From Sphaerisporangium album (GTDB lineage Bacteria; Actinomycetota; Actinomycetes; Streptosporangiales; Streptosporangiaceae), in contig NZ_QOIL01000011.1 in assembly GCF_003323745.1 (NCBI RefSeq), positions 272,486-310,588 on the forward strand: DNA of 38,103 nt, in the 5' to 3' direction. A program made the position numbers and the translations under genes. Positions within the stretch are counted from its first letter, which is position 1; each line of letters opens with the position of its first letter. Positions 15,334-23,638 of the stretch are shown here, one piece after another. Below the pieces are notes generated by a model, which worked only from the letters and a program-made list of their open reading frames with translations, was not told where the DNA came from and searched no databases.

Positions 15334-16410
15334 CTAGTGGGCGGCGGGCTCGCGCCAGGCGACCTCGCGCGGCGACGGCGGCTCGCTCGCCACCGACCGC
15401 GAACGGCCGGGCGTGGCCGGTGTGGCCGGCGTGGGCGTGCCCAGCTTGCCCGCGATCCACTCCTGGACGCCCTGGGCCACGCCCGGCTCCCGGTAGAGCG
15501 GGCTGCTGTGGTAGAAGCCCGGGACGACCCGGATGTCCATGGGGACGCCCACCTGCGCGAGCTGCTCCTTCAGCAGCTCGCTCTGGTAGGCGGGCACGAA
15601 CTCCTCCTCGGAGTGCACGCTGAGCACCGGCGCGTCGTGCGCGCTCGCGTGCCAGGGCACCTCCATGCTGGACCAGACCCGCGCGCAGCGGCCCGTGGGA
15701 AGGCAGCCGCCGGCGAGCGCGATGGCCGACTGACGCAGCTTGCGCTGGTCGAAGTCGGCGCCCTGGTCCCCGTCGGAGTAGGCCGTCAGCGGCGAGACCA
15801 CCGGCGAGATGCCGACGACGCCCCGCAGGCCGGGGACACCGTCCTTATAGGTGCCGACGGAGGTCGCGATGTGGCCGCCCGCCGAGAAGCCGACGATGAC
15901 ATAGCGGTTGGGGTCGAAGGAGAAGTAGTCGGCGTGCTTGCGCGCCAGCGCGATGGCCGCCAGCGTGTCGGAGCGCTGGGCGGGCCAGGCGGCGTCCGAG
16001 GAGAGCCGGTAGTTGAGGTTGAAGACCGTGTAGCCCAGCTCGGCGTACGACTTGGTGACCGCGGTCATGTACTTCTTGTCCCCGCCGCTCCACCAGCCGC
16101 CGTGCAGGACGAAGACCGCCGGCCTGCGCACGCCGTCCGGCTGCCACCACACGTCCATGCGCTGGCGCGCCCTGGGCCCGTAGGAGAAGGTGCGGGTGAC
16201 GGTGAACGCCAGCGGGTCCTGCGCCGGGGGCCGGCTCTGCGTGGGGGCCGGGGTGGACGTCACCGTCGGCGTCGGCGTGGCCGAGGGTGGCGGCACGGTG
16301 GCCGCGCCCGCCGGGGCCACGGCCGCCGGCGTGAGCAGGGCGGCGGCCAGAGCGAGCGCACCCACCGACACCGTTCTTCTCACTGGCCTCTTTCCCTTCC
16401 CCGAGATCAT
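15334..16410 (-). CDS. Secreted alpha/beta-hydrolase (esterase/lipase-like)
   Basis: This protein of about 358 aa starts with a signal peptide: basic RPVRR, a hydrophobic run, and a cleavage-like APAGAATV near residue 37. A proline/threonine-rich linker follows to about residue 65, then a catalytic domain. The oxyanion motif is LHGGWWSGG, the nucleophile elbow is GFSAGGH, an acidic residue lies in HSEEEFVP, and the histidine is in GFYHSSP. This is the BD-FAE/carboxylesterase pattern. The substrate is unknown. ATG 16410 lies behind a G-run; a GTG at 16383 with an AAAGAGG site would still leave a complete signal peptide. It lies between mycoredoxin and uvrD2, divergent from uvrD2. Confidence 0.85.
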   Translation of the reverse strand: MISGKGKRPVRRTVSVGALALAAALLTPAAVAPAGAATVPPPSATPTPTVTSTPAPTQSRPPAQDPLAFTVTRTFSYGPRARQRMDVWWQPDGVRRPAVFVLHGGWWSGGDKKYMTAVTKSYAELGYTVFNLNYRLSSDAAWPAQRSDTLAAIALARKHADYFSFDPNRYVIVGFSAGGHIATSVGTYKDGVPGLRGVVGISPVVSPLTAYSDGDQGADFDQRKLRQSAIALAGGCLPTGRCARVWSSMEVPWHASAHDAPVLSVHSEEEFVPAYQSELLKEQLAQVGVPMDIRVVPGFYHSSPLYREPGVAQGVQEWIAGKLGTPTPATPATPGRSRSVASEPPSPREVAWREPAAH

Positions 16411-16563
16411 GGCCCCCCCATTCTGGGGCACATCGGTGCGGTCGCGCACGTCCCGGTACCCGTGAGAACCCTGTGCACTCCTGCGGGCGGGGCGACGCGG
16501 GAGGCGCGCTGCTGGGAGGATGATGCCAGCAGCGCCGTCCGCACCGCACACTAGGAGGTCCCC

Positions 16564-18630
16564 TTGGAGCGCGAGGACACCCTGGCCGGGCTCGATCCGG
16601 AGCAGCGTGAGGTGGCCGAGGCCGTGCGGGGCCCGGTGTGCGTGCTCGCCGGCGCCGGCACGGGCAAGACCCGCGCGATCACCCACCGCGTCGCGCACGC
16701 CGTCGCGACCGGGGTGGTGGACGCGCAGAGCGTACTGGCCGTGACCTTCACGACCCGGGCGGCGGGTGAGCTCAAGCAGCGGCTGCGCTCCCTCGGCGTC
16801 CACGGCGTCCAGGCGCGTACGTTCCACGCCGCCGCGCTGCGCCAGCTCACCTATTTCTGGCCACGCGTCATCGGCGGCGACCCGCCCCGCGTGATCGAGT
16901 CCAAGCTGCCGTTGCTCATCGAGGCCGCCCGCGAGCTGCGGCGCGGCAGCGACCGCGGCGAGCTGCGCGACGTCGCCGCCGAGCTCGAATGGGCCAAGGT
17001 CACCCAGATCGCCCCCGAGGACTACCCGGCCCTCGCCGCCAAGGCAGGTCGCACGCCGCCGATCCCGCCGGAGGAGGTCGCGCGCCTGTACGAGGCGTAC
17101 GAGAACCTCCGGCGCGCGCGCCACCTGCTCGACTTCGAGACGATCCTGGAGCTCACCGCCGCGGTGATGACCGAGCACGACGAGGTGGCGAGCCAGATCC
17201 GCCGGCAGTACCGCTACTTCGTCGTCGACGAGTACCAGGACGTCAACCCGCTGCAGAAGCTCCTGCTGGACACCTGGCTCGGCGGGCGCGACGACGTCTG
17301 CGTGGTCGGCGACCCGAACCAGACCATCTACTCCTTCAGCGGCGCGACTCCGCGCTACCTCACCAACTTCGCCGTCGAGCACCCCTCCGCCGTGGTCATC
17401 AAGCTGGTGCGCGACTACCGCTCGACGCCGCAGGTCGTCGGCCTGGCCAACGGGGTGCTCGCCAAGGCCCGCACCCCGCACCGGCTGGAGCTGGTCGCGC
17501 AGCGGCCCGACGGCCCGAAGCCGGTCTTCGCCGAGTGCGATGACGAGGCGGCCGAGGCGGCGCTCGTGGCGCGGCGCGTCAAGGAGCTCGTCGCCGGGGG
17601 AGTGCCCGCGCGCGAGATCGCGGTGCTGTTCCGGGTCAACGCCCAGTCCGAGGCGTACGAGCAGGCGCTGGCGCAGGCGGGGGTGCCCTACCTGCTGCGC
17701 GGCGCCGAGCGGTTCTTCGAGCGGCCGGAGGTGCGCCAGGCCGTCGTCCTGCTGCGGGGGGCCGCCCGCTCGGCCGGCGGGGACGAGCCCCTCGCGCAGG
17801 TCGTCCACGACATACTCTCCGGCATCGGCCTCACCCCCGAGGCGCCCGGAGGCGGCACGGCCCGCGAGCGCTGGGAGTCGCTGAAGGCCCTGGCCGACCT
17901 CGCCGAGGACGTCGCGGCCGAGGGCGGCGACCTGCGGCGCTTCGTCGACGAGCTGGAGCGCCGGGCCACCGAGCAGCACGCGCCGCCGGTCGAGGGCGTG
18001 ACGCTGGCGTCCCTGCACGCCGCCAAGGGCCTGGAGTGGGACGCCGTCTTCCTGGTCGGCCTCACCGACGGCATGCTGCCGATCGTCTACGCCGAGACGC
18101 CCGACCAGATCGAGGAGGAACGCCGCCTTCTGTACGTCGGCGTCACCCGCGCCCGTGTGCACCTTCACCTGTCGTGGGCGCTGGCCCGGTCGCCCGGCGG
18201 GCGCAAGGCGCGGCGGCCGTCGCGGTTCCTGGACGGGCTGACGGGCCTGACCCCCGGCGCGGGGCGCCCGGCCGTCTCGATGGGCCCGCGTGCGGCGGGC
18301 AGGTCCCGCGTCCCGGCGCCGATGCACTGCCGCGTGTGCGCCAAGACCCTTACCGCCGCCGCCGAGCAGAAGCTCGGCCGGTGCGCGACCTGTCCCGCCG
18401 ACTTCGACCAGGAACTGCTGGAACGCCTCAAGGCATGGCGTACGTCCGTGGCGAAAGAGGCGAAGTTGCCGTCATATGTCGTGTTCACAGACGTTACGCT
18501 CCAGGCAATGGCCGAGCGGGTGCCCACCACAGAGGAGGACCTGCTCGCGATCGCCGGCATCGGCCGCGTCAAGCTTGAGCGGTACGGCGAGGCCGTACTG
18601 GAAATCTGCCGTGGAGGGGAAGCCACGTGA
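16564..18630 (+). CDS. uvrD2: ATP-dependent DNA helicase UvrD2 with HRDC domain
   Basis: This 688-aa superfamily 1A 3'-5' helicase has Walker A GAGTGKT (residues 30-36), Walker B DEYQD (222-226), GDPNQTIYSF, and motif VI VGVTRARVHL. Near the C-terminus it has a tetracysteine motif (C589, C592, C607, C610) and then an HRDC domain. This combination defines actinobacterial UvrD2, which in mycobacteria is essential, with the tetracysteine region needed for helicase activity. The TTG at 16564 follows AGGAGGT at 16553-16559. The 3' end overlaps the tesB start by 4 nt. Confidence 0.95.
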   Translation: MEREDTLAGLDPEQREVAEAVRGPVCVLAGAGTGKTRAITHRVAHAVATGVVDAQSVLAVTFTTRAAGELKQRLRSLGVHGVQARTFHAAALRQLTYFWPRVIGGDPPRVIESKLPLLIEAARELRRGSDRGELRDVAAELEWAKVTQIAPEDYPALAAKAGRTPPIPPEEVARLYEAYENLRRARHLLDFETILELTAAVMTEHDEVASQIRRQYRYFVVDEYQDVNPLQKLLLDTWLGGRDDVCVVGDPNQTIYSFSGATPRYLTNFAVEHPSAVVIKLVRDYRSTPQVVGLANGVLAKARTPHRLELVAQRPDGPKPVFAECDDEAAEAALVARRVKELVAGGVPAREIAVLFRVNAQSEAYEQALAQAGVPYLLRGAERFFERPEVRQAVVLLRGAARSAGGDEPLAQVVHDILSGIGLTPEAPGGGTARERWESLKALADLAEDVAAEGGDLRRFVDELERRATEQHAPPVEGVTLASLHAAKGLEWDAVFLVGLTDGMLPIVYAETPDQIEEERRLLYVGVTRARVHLHLSWALARSPGGRKARRPSRFLDGLTGLTPGAGRPAVSMGPRAAGRSRVPAPMHCRVCAKTLTAAAEQKLGRCATCPADFDQELLERLKAWRTSVAKEAKLPSYVVFTDVTLQAMAERVPTTEEDLLAIAGIGRVKLERYGEAVLEICRGGEAT

Positions 18631-19499
18631 ACGAGGCGCTCAAGGAGGTCCTCGACCTGCTCGACCTGGAGCAGATCGAGCGGGACATCTTCCGGGGCCG
18701 CAGCCCGGAGGAGCGCATCCAGCGGGTCTTCGGCGGCCAGGTGGCGGCCCAGGCGCTCGTCGCGGCGGGGCGCACGGTGCCCTCCGACCGCGCGGTGCAC
18801 TCCCTGCACGCCTACTTCATCCGGCCGGGCGACCCGGCCGTCCCGATCGTCTACAACGTCGAGCGCGTGCGTGACGGGCGGTCGTTCACGACGCGTCGGG
18901 TCGTCGCCATCCAGCACGGCAAGGCGATCTTCACGATGTCGGCGTCCTTCCACATCGCCGAGGAGGGCGTCTCCCACCAGGCGTCCGTGATGCCGCACGT
19001 GCCCGCGCCCGAGACCCTCCAGCCCTTCCAGGACCGCATGCGCGACCTGGTGGGCGACGTCCAGCCGTGGCGCGACTGGCTGTCCAGGCCCCGCCCGGTC
19101 GACGCCCGGTACGCCACCCCGCTCACCTGGGAGGCCGTCGGCGACCCCTCGCTGCGCGGCTCGGAGACGCGGGTGTGGTTCCGCTACGACGCCGACCTGC
19201 CCGACGACCCGCTGCTGCACGTCGTGCTGGCCGCCTACGCCTCCGACTACACCCTCGTCGACACCGTGCTGCTGGCACACGGCCTCGCGTGGGGCGCCTC
19301 GAACGTCATCGGCGCCTCCCTCGACCACGCGATGTGGTTCCACCGGCCGCTCCGGGTCGACGACTGGGTGATGTACGCGCAGGAGTCGCCGTGGTCGGGG
19401 GACGCGCGCGGCCTCGCCCGGGGACAGATGTTCACCCCCTCGGGAGAGCTCGCGGTCTCGGTCGTGCAGGAGTGCATGATCCGTGTCTCGAATCCGTGA
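18627..19499 (+). CDS. tesB: Acyl-CoA thioesterase II (TesB)
   Basis: This 290-aa double-hotdog thioesterase hydrolyses acyl-CoA to free acid and CoA. The N-terminal hotdog contains RVFGGQVAAQAL, and the C-terminal hotdog contains SLDHAMWFHRP with the catalytic aspartate, upstream of the GLARGQMF glutamine segment. The serine/threonine of the triad is probably in ASDYTLVDT. GTG 18627 overlaps the uvrD2 stop (GTGA), so the genes are co-transcribed and translationally coupled. The length matches the family. Confidence 0.93.
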   Translation: MNEALKEVLDLLDLEQIERDIFRGRSPEERIQRVFGGQVAAQALVAAGRTVPSDRAVHSLHAYFIRPGDPAVPIVYNVERVRDGRSFTTRRVVAIQHGKAIFTMSASFHIAEEGVSHQASVMPHVPAPETLQPFQDRMRDLVGDVQPWRDWLSRPRPVDARYATPLTWEAVGDPSLRGSETRVWFRYDADLPDDPLLHVVLAAYASDYTLVDTVLLAHGLAWGASNVIGASLDHAMWFHRPLRVDDWVMYAQESPWSGDARGLARGQMFTPSGELAVSVVQECMIRVSNP

Positions 19500-19511
19500 A
19501 ATCGCAGGTAG

Positions 19512-19549
19512 AAAATATGTTGCCCGGTTCCCTGATCCACGTTTAGAGT
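19512..19549 (+). promoter_or_regulatory. whiB7 leader promoter with AT-rich WhiB7-type element
   Basis: AAAATAT (19512-19518) directly precedes -35 TTGCCC (19520-19525), and after an 18-bp spacer comes -10 TAGAGT (19544-19549). In mycobacteria and Streptomyces WhiB7/WblC binds with the primary sigma factor at promoters having an AT-rich block just upstream of -35, including its own. The arrangement here fits autoregulation. Confidence 0.65.
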
Positions 19550-19616
19550 CATGCACAAGCCGGTCGGACGGTCCCTGTCCGGCCCTCTTCTCACACTCGA
19601 TTGGGAGGTGACCCCA

Positions 19617-19949
19617 GTGAAGCTGATCTCGACGACCGCCCAGCCGTGGGTCGCTTCCCTGTGCGCCGACGACGTCGTCGTTCCGGCCACGCGTGGCAGG
19701 CGTTTCGCCGCTCCGCTCGCGCCCGAGGTTCTCGGCCTTGCCGCGGCGCCCGCAGCGAAACTCCGACAGGAGAAGACTGCCCACATCCCGGCTGAGCAGG
19801 GCATGGGCGCCTTCGCCTACCGCATTTCCGACACGGTTTCCGACCTTCCGGCTGCCTTCGGCCGTCGGGCCGGCGACCCGCAGACCCCGAGCACCGCCAA
19901 TGGTGGGGTGCAGGGTCCGCCACCCTGGAGGCAACCGGTCAGCTACTGA
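19617..19949 (+). CDS. Leader ORF upstream of whiB7 (110 aa)
   Basis: The GTG at 19617 follows GGGAGGTGA and opens a 110-codon frame in the transcript leader of whiB7. Codon bias is weaker than in neighbours but present. The peptide has no recognised domain; it starts MKLISTTAQPWVASLCADDV and ends GPPPWRQPVSY. The stop codon TGA (19947-19949) lies in the descending arm of a perfect hairpin, and a strong terminator follows 17 nt later. A ribosome finishing or stalling in this ORF would change which hairpins form. This is consistent with ribosome-mediated attenuation described for whiB7/wblC leaders. It may be a regulatory uORF rather than a functional protein. Confidence 0.65.
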   Translation: MKLISTTAQPWVASLCADDVVVPATRGRRFAAPLAPEVLGLAAAPAAKLRQEKTAHIPAEQGMGAFAYRISDTVSDLPAAFGRRAGDPQTPSTANGGVQGPPPWRQPVSY

Positions 19950-19955
19950 CCGGTT
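19933..19955 (+). promoter_or_regulatory. Stem-loop overlapping leader ORF stop codon
   Basis: AACCGGTCA (19933-19941) and TGACCGGTT (19947-19955) pair perfectly over 9 bp around a 5-nt loop. The leader ORF stop is the first three bases of the right arm, so a terminating ribosome would keep the stem open. Confidence 0.65.
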
Positions 19956-19966
19956 GAGAGCCTTCA

Positions 19967-20006
19967 GGCCGCGGATCCGCACCGGGATCCGCGGCCTTCT
20001 TGTTGT
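19967..20006 (+). terminator. Intrinsic terminator / attenuator before whiB7
   Basis: GGCCGCGGATCC (19967-19978) and GGATCCGCGGCC (19985-19996) form a perfect 12-bp stem with a 6-nt loop. The T-rich tail TTCTTGTTGT follows. It lies between the leader ORF and whiB7 on the same transcript, so readthrough must be regulated for whiB7 to be expressed. Confidence 0.85.
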
Positions 20007-20073
20007 CCGCCGCCGATCACCACCGATGAGGTAACCAACCAAAAACCGAAAGTCAGACAGAAAGGTGACGCTG

Positions 20074-20343
20074 ATGGCGGTAACGACGACCATGGACCTG
20101 GTCGACGAAGCCGATATCCCGTGTCGTACCGACCCCGACCTGTGGTTCGCCGAGTCCCCTGACGACGTCGAGTTCGCCAAGGCTCTCTGCGGAGGTTGCC
20201 CGATCCGGAAGTCCTGCCTGGACCGCGCGCTGGAGCGCGAGGAGCCCTGGGGCGTCTGGGGAGGCGAACTGGTTCTCCGCGGGACCGTCGTCCCGCGCAA
20301 GAGGCCCCGGGGGCGTCCGCGCAAGACCCCGGTCGCAGCCTGA
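20074..20343 (+). CDS. whiB7: WhiB7-type redox-sensing transcriptional regulator
   Basis: This 89-aa WhiB-family protein has four cluster-binding cysteines (C17, C39, C42, C48), the GVWGGE turn (60-65), and a C-terminal AT-hook RGRPRK (79-84). The AT-hook separates WhiB7/WblC from other Wbl proteins. With the primary sigma factor it activates intrinsic resistance genes when ribosomes are inhibited. ATG 20074 is chosen because AAAGGTGA lies at the right distance; GTG 20065 is an in-frame alternative. The upstream leader with ORF and terminator and the neighbouring uvrD2 and ABC1-kinase genes are the usual whiB7 surroundings. Confidence 0.95.
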   Translation: MAVTTTMDLVDEADIPCRTDPDLWFAESPDDVEFAKALCGGCPIRKSCLDRALEREEPWGVWGGELVLRGTVVPRKRPRGRPRKTPVAA

Positions 20344-20393
20344 AACACCATCGCAAGCCCGTCCGAATCGCTCAACCGAAAGGGAACAGTCTG

Positions 20394-20588
20394 ATGAACA
20401 CCACCCGAGCCTGGGGCGCCGAAATGCCGTATATGTATGAAGAACTGGTGTTTGACCGAATACGAACGCTCCACCAGGAGGCGGAAAGGCAACGGCTCGT
20501 CAGCCGTGTCCAGCGCCTCCGCCGGGCCCGTGAGAAGGCCGAGCGCGCGTCGACGCGGTTGCACCAGGTCCTCGCCCGTATGGCGTAA
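20394..20588 (+). CDS. Small basic coiled-coil-like protein downstream of whiB7
   Basis: This 64-aa protein is predicted from ATG 20394, with an AAGGGA site upstream. It contains MPYMYEELVFDRIRTL followed by a long arginine- and glutamate-rich helix. No known domain is recognised. It lies 50 nt after whiB7 without an intervening terminator, so it should share the stress-induced transcript. A role tied to WhiB7 or the ribosome is possible but unsupported. Confidence 0.65.
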   Translation: MNTTRAWGAEMPYMYEELVFDRIRTLHQEAERQRLVSRVQRLRRAREKAERASTRLHQVLARMA

Positions 20589-20675
20589 CCGTCCGGCGGG
20601 GACGCGCGGCGACAGGGAGCCGCGGTCCCCCGCCGGGGGTGCGTAACCACCCCTTGTCCGCGATGATCACATCGG

Positions 20676-20709
20676 AAGGGGCGATCCGGCCACATCGGGA
20701 TCGCCCCTT
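20676..20709. terminator. Terminator hairpin after the whiB7 unit
   Basis: AAGGGGCGATCC (20676-20687) and GGATCGCCCCTT (20698-20709) form a perfect 12-bp stem with a 10-nt loop. It lies between the 64-aa gene and the converging ABC1-kinase gene. A second short GC hairpin (CCCCCGCCGGGGG) sits at about 20628-20640. Confidence 0.75.
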
Positions 20710-20810
20710 CGGCATTTCCCGGGCCGCCGTCCGCCCTGCCGGACCCTTCGAGGGCGCGCAGGAACATCTCGTTGAGGCGGTCGCCGACCTCGCCGGGGCC
20801 GGCACCGAGC

Positions 20811-22154
20811 TCAGGAGGCGGCCAGTGCCGTCTCCCTGCCGTCCGGGCCCTCGTCGGCGAAGCCGGGAACCCAGCGGACGGCCTCGTCCCGGAAGCGGGC
20901 CGTGGTGCCGAGCTGGCACAGCACGCCGATGCCCGCCGCGTGCACGCGGTGGATCAGCACGTAGGACGGCGGCAGGTTGAGCTGGCGCACGACGTTGGTC
21001 GGGCGCAGGTCGGTCACGGTGGCCATCTGCCGCTGGAGCCACTCGCGGCTGAAGGTGAACTCCTCCACCGACGTCGGCTCGACGTACGGGGCGAGGAACG
21101 CGCGCAGTGCCTCCTCGTCGACCTCGATGTGCGGGCGGATGAACCCCTCGTCGCGCAGCCCCTGGACGACGGTGTTCATGTCGCCCTTGTTGAAGATGCG
21201 CGTCAGCGTGCCGAACACCTCCGGGTAGCCGTCCGGCATGCGGTTCACCGCGCCGAAGTCGAGCACGCCGAGGCGGCCGTCCGGCAGCACGCGGAAGTTG
21301 CCCGGATGCGGATCAGCGTGCAGCATCCCCGCGCGCGCCGGGGAGCTGAACAGGAAACGCACGAACAGCAGCCCGGCGCGGTCGCGCTGCTCCTTGGTGC
21401 CGTCCTTGATGATGCGGGACAGCGGAGTGCCGTCCATCCACTCCGTCACGAGGATCTGCTCGTTGGCGGCGACGACGTCCGGCACGAGGAAGTCGGGGTC
21501 GCCGTGGTAAGCGGTGGCGAACCCGTGCTGCGCCTCGGCCTCGCGCAGGTAGTCGAGCTCCTCCGCGACGCGTGCCCGCAGCTCGCCCAGCACGGCCTTG
21601 ATGTCCAGCCCCGGCAACAGGGCGCCGAACAGCTTGCCCAGGCGGGCGAGCTGGTTGAAGTCCGACAGCAGCGCCTTGCCCGCCCCCGGATACTGGATCT
21701 TGACGGCCACCTGCCGCCCGTCGTGCCAGACGGCCCGGTGCACCTGGCCGATGGACGCGGCGGCGGCCGGCGTGTCGTCGAACTCCGCGAAGTGCTCACG
21801 CCAGCCGTCGCCGAGCTGCTCGGCGAGGACGGCGTGAACGGTCGAGGCGGGCAGCGGCGGGGCCGCGTCCTGCAGTTTGGTCAGCGTCGCGCGGTAGGGA
21901 CCGGCGATCTCCGGCGGTAGCGCCGCCTCGAAGATCGAGAGAGCCTGGCCGAGCTTCATCGCGCCGCCCTTGAGCTCTCCGAGGACCCGGAAGATCTGCT
22001 CGGAGGTGCGCTGCTGGATCTCCTGGGCGACCTTCTCGGCGGACTTCCCGCCGATCCGTTTGCCCAGCCCGAGGGCGGTGCGGCCGGCGAACCCCAAAGG
22101 GAGCGTCGCCAGCTTGGCGGAACGCGTCACGGCATGTTGGGGGAACTCACTCAC
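20811..22154 (-). CDS. ABC1/UbiB-family atypical kinase
   Basis: This 447-aa protein shows the ABC1 (AarF/UbiB/COQ8) atypical kinase motifs: KLGQ (67-70), the alanine-rich nucleotide loop [14 protein letters not shown], invariant lysine in VKIQYPG (K152), [16 protein letters not shown] (281-286) and the DFG triad (299-301). Relatives support lipid or quinone metabolism by ATPase activity. The M. tuberculosis homologue next to whiB7 (Rv3197) has been linked to macrolide tolerance. The GTG overlaps the stop of the ThiF-like gene (GTGA), so the two form one operon. No membrane helices are evident at the C-terminus. Confidence 0.93.
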   Translation of the reverse strand: MSEFPQHAVTRSAKLATLPLGFAGRTALGLGKRIGGKSAEKVAQEIQQRTSEQIFRVLGELKGGAMKLGQALSIFEAALPPEIAGPYRATLTKLQDAAPPLPASTVHAVLAEQLGDGWREHFAEFDDTPAAAASIGQVHRAVWHDGRQVAVKIQYPGAGKALLSDFNQLARLGKLFGALLPGLDIKAVLGELRARVAEELDYLREAEAQHGFATAYHGDPDFLVPDVVAANEQILVTEWMDGTPLSRIIKDGTKEQRDRAGLLFVRFLFSSPARAGMLHADPHPGNFRVLPDGRLGVLDFGAVNRMPDGYPEVFGTLTRIFNKGDMNTVVQGLRDEGFIRPHIEVDEEALRAFLAPYVEPTSVEEFTFSREWLQRQMATVTDLRPTNVVRQLNLPPSYVLIHRVHAAGIGVLCQLGTTARFRDEAVRWVPGFADEGPDGRETALAAS

Positions 22155-23293
22155 GCGACCATTGTTAACGGAGCCAAGTCGTTTCGACTACAACGACATT
22201 GCGGATGAGCGCTCCAGCTCCGTTTTTTCCAACGCAGATCAGGTAATACGTCGACTGTGCTATTCGTCACATCGGGCTCCAGGCCGTCGACAGAACCCAC
22301 CGCGTACCCCGCAGCCTGGGCCGCGACCAGCGTTGACAGCACCGTGTCGCAAGCGATCTCACCTGCCGGGAAACCGCCCAGACCGGCCCCGACCACCGGC
22401 CACGACGGGTCGCGGTCGCGGCGGATCAGGTCGAGGCACCACAGGCACGGGGTGCGCCCCGGGATCACCAGCGGGCCCACCGAGCCCACCCCCTCGCCGG
22501 CGCTGACCAGCAGGTGGGGGATGCCCAGCGACACCAGCTCGCGCGGCAGCAGGCCGTCCAGCGGGCCGACCGGCGCCAGCACCACCAGGTCGGGGCGCCG
22601 GGCGCCGTCGGAGAGCTGAGAGGCCGTCCGCCCCGTCCACGCGTTGACGCTCGGCGCCACCCGGCGGGCGACCGCCACCGCGGCGTCCTGCCGGGTCTGC
22701 CCCACCTCGGCGAAGGACAGGCCGCCCGGGACGACGTCCGCCGCCCGCGCGGGGCCCGGGTCGACCACGCACAGATGGCCGATGCCGGACGCGGCGAGCA
22801 TGACGGCGATCTGGGCGCCGACGCGACCCGCTCCGTACACCCGGATGTGCGCCCGGCGGCGGCGTTCGAGCGCGGTCAGACCCCCGTCGCCGGCGTCGGC
22901 CGTGGATAGCGAGAGGGCGTCGAGATCGGGGCCCAGCCTGTCGCGCTCGGCGGCGGTCAGCCCGCGCAGCGACTCGGGCCGCGCGGCGGCGTCGTCGAGC
23001 AGGCCGCGCTCGGCGAGCAGCCGCACCACCGTGCGGACGGTCGGCTCGTCGAGATCACCCGCCGCGATCAGCTCGTCGAGCGTGCGGGTTCCGTCCAGGC
23101 TCTCGACGAAGCCGCGCATGAGGGGGTCGAGGTCGGCGAGCACCACCGCGCGCAGCGGGTTGACGCCGAGTTGCAACGTGCGGTCGTCACGGTCGAGACG
23201 GCGCAGCGCCGGCTTGAGCCGGGGCCGCACGGGCTCGCGGACGGGCCGCCGCGGGGAGTGGGAGGACGCGCTGGGGGCGTGGGAGGAGGTCAC
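22151..23293 (-). CDS. RRE/PqqD-like plus ThiF-like fusion (TOMM-type C protein)
   Basis: This protein of about 380 aa has two parts. The N-terminal part (about residues 20-110; LKPALRRLDRDDRTLQLG, then SLDGTRTLDELIAAGD) looks like the winged-helix peptide-recognition fold of PqqD/RRE domains. A ThiF/E1-like Rossmann domain follows (VYGAGRVGAQIAVMLAASG), with the zinc ligands CLWC and CRC near the C-terminus. This is the layout of leader-binding proteins in azole (TOMM) peptide pathways. No YcaO partner or precursor is seen in the window, so its role is unknown. GTG 23293 is chosen because the sequence before it is not coding-like. It is the first gene of an operon with the ABC1 kinase. Confidence 0.75.
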   Translation of the reverse strand: MTSSHAPSASSHSPRRPVREPVRPRLKPALRRLDRDDRTLQLGVNPLRAVVLADLDPLMRGFVESLDGTRTLDELIAAGDLDEPTVRTVVRLLAERGLLDDAAARPESLRGLTAAERDRLGPDLDALSLSTADAGDGGLTALERRRRAHIRVYGAGRVGAQIAVMLAASGIGHLCVVDPGPARAADVVPGGLSFAEVGQTRQDAAVAVARRVAPSVNAWTGRTASQLSDGARRPDLVVLAPVGPLDGLLPRELVSLGIPHLLVSAGEGVGSVGPLVIPGRTPCLWCLDLIRRDRDPSWPVVGAGLGGFPAGEIACDTVLSTLVAAQAAGYAVGSVDGLEPDVTNSTVDVLPDLRWKKRSWSAHPQCRCSRNDLAPLTMVA

Positions 23294-23348
23294 GATCGCG
23301 AAGCCTGGCACACCCCCGCATCCGCCGCGGGCGATCGCGTCCGCCTGT

Positions 23349-23377
23349 GGATAACCCCACGGCAGATAGCCCCTCAA
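23349..23377 (-). promoter_or_regulatory. Promoter of the ThiF-like/ABC1 operon
   Basis: On the minus strand, TTGAGG (23377-23372) is followed after 17 bp by TTATCC (23354-23349). This would start transcription about 50 nt before GTG 23293. The remaining interval up to 23638 shows nothing else clear besides a -10-like element for the next gene. Confidence 0.4.
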
Positions 23378-23638
23378 CTGCGTAGATTGTGCGCGAACCG
23401 CCCTCGGGGATGTGGACAACGCACGCTTCGGATGAACACGGTCGGCCCTGTCCGCCCCTCTACGGCCATGAGGCGGCGGCGTCCCCGTGGCTCACGCGAC
23501 AGGACCGTGCCAACTACCACGGACACGTGTTGCCCATGTGACAGCGGTGATACCTGAACATTAAGCGAACGCGGATTGACCAGGGAAAACGTGATTCACC
23601 CCCTGTGGAATCGCAGCGCTCTCGGCTACCGTGCATAT

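Noticed and set aside
15334..18327. A 997-codon minus-strand frame antisense to uvrD2
   Set aside because: Only its 3' part (the esterase from 16410) is a gene. The rest is an artefact of high GC opposite the UvrD2 coding region, with no protein-like composition.
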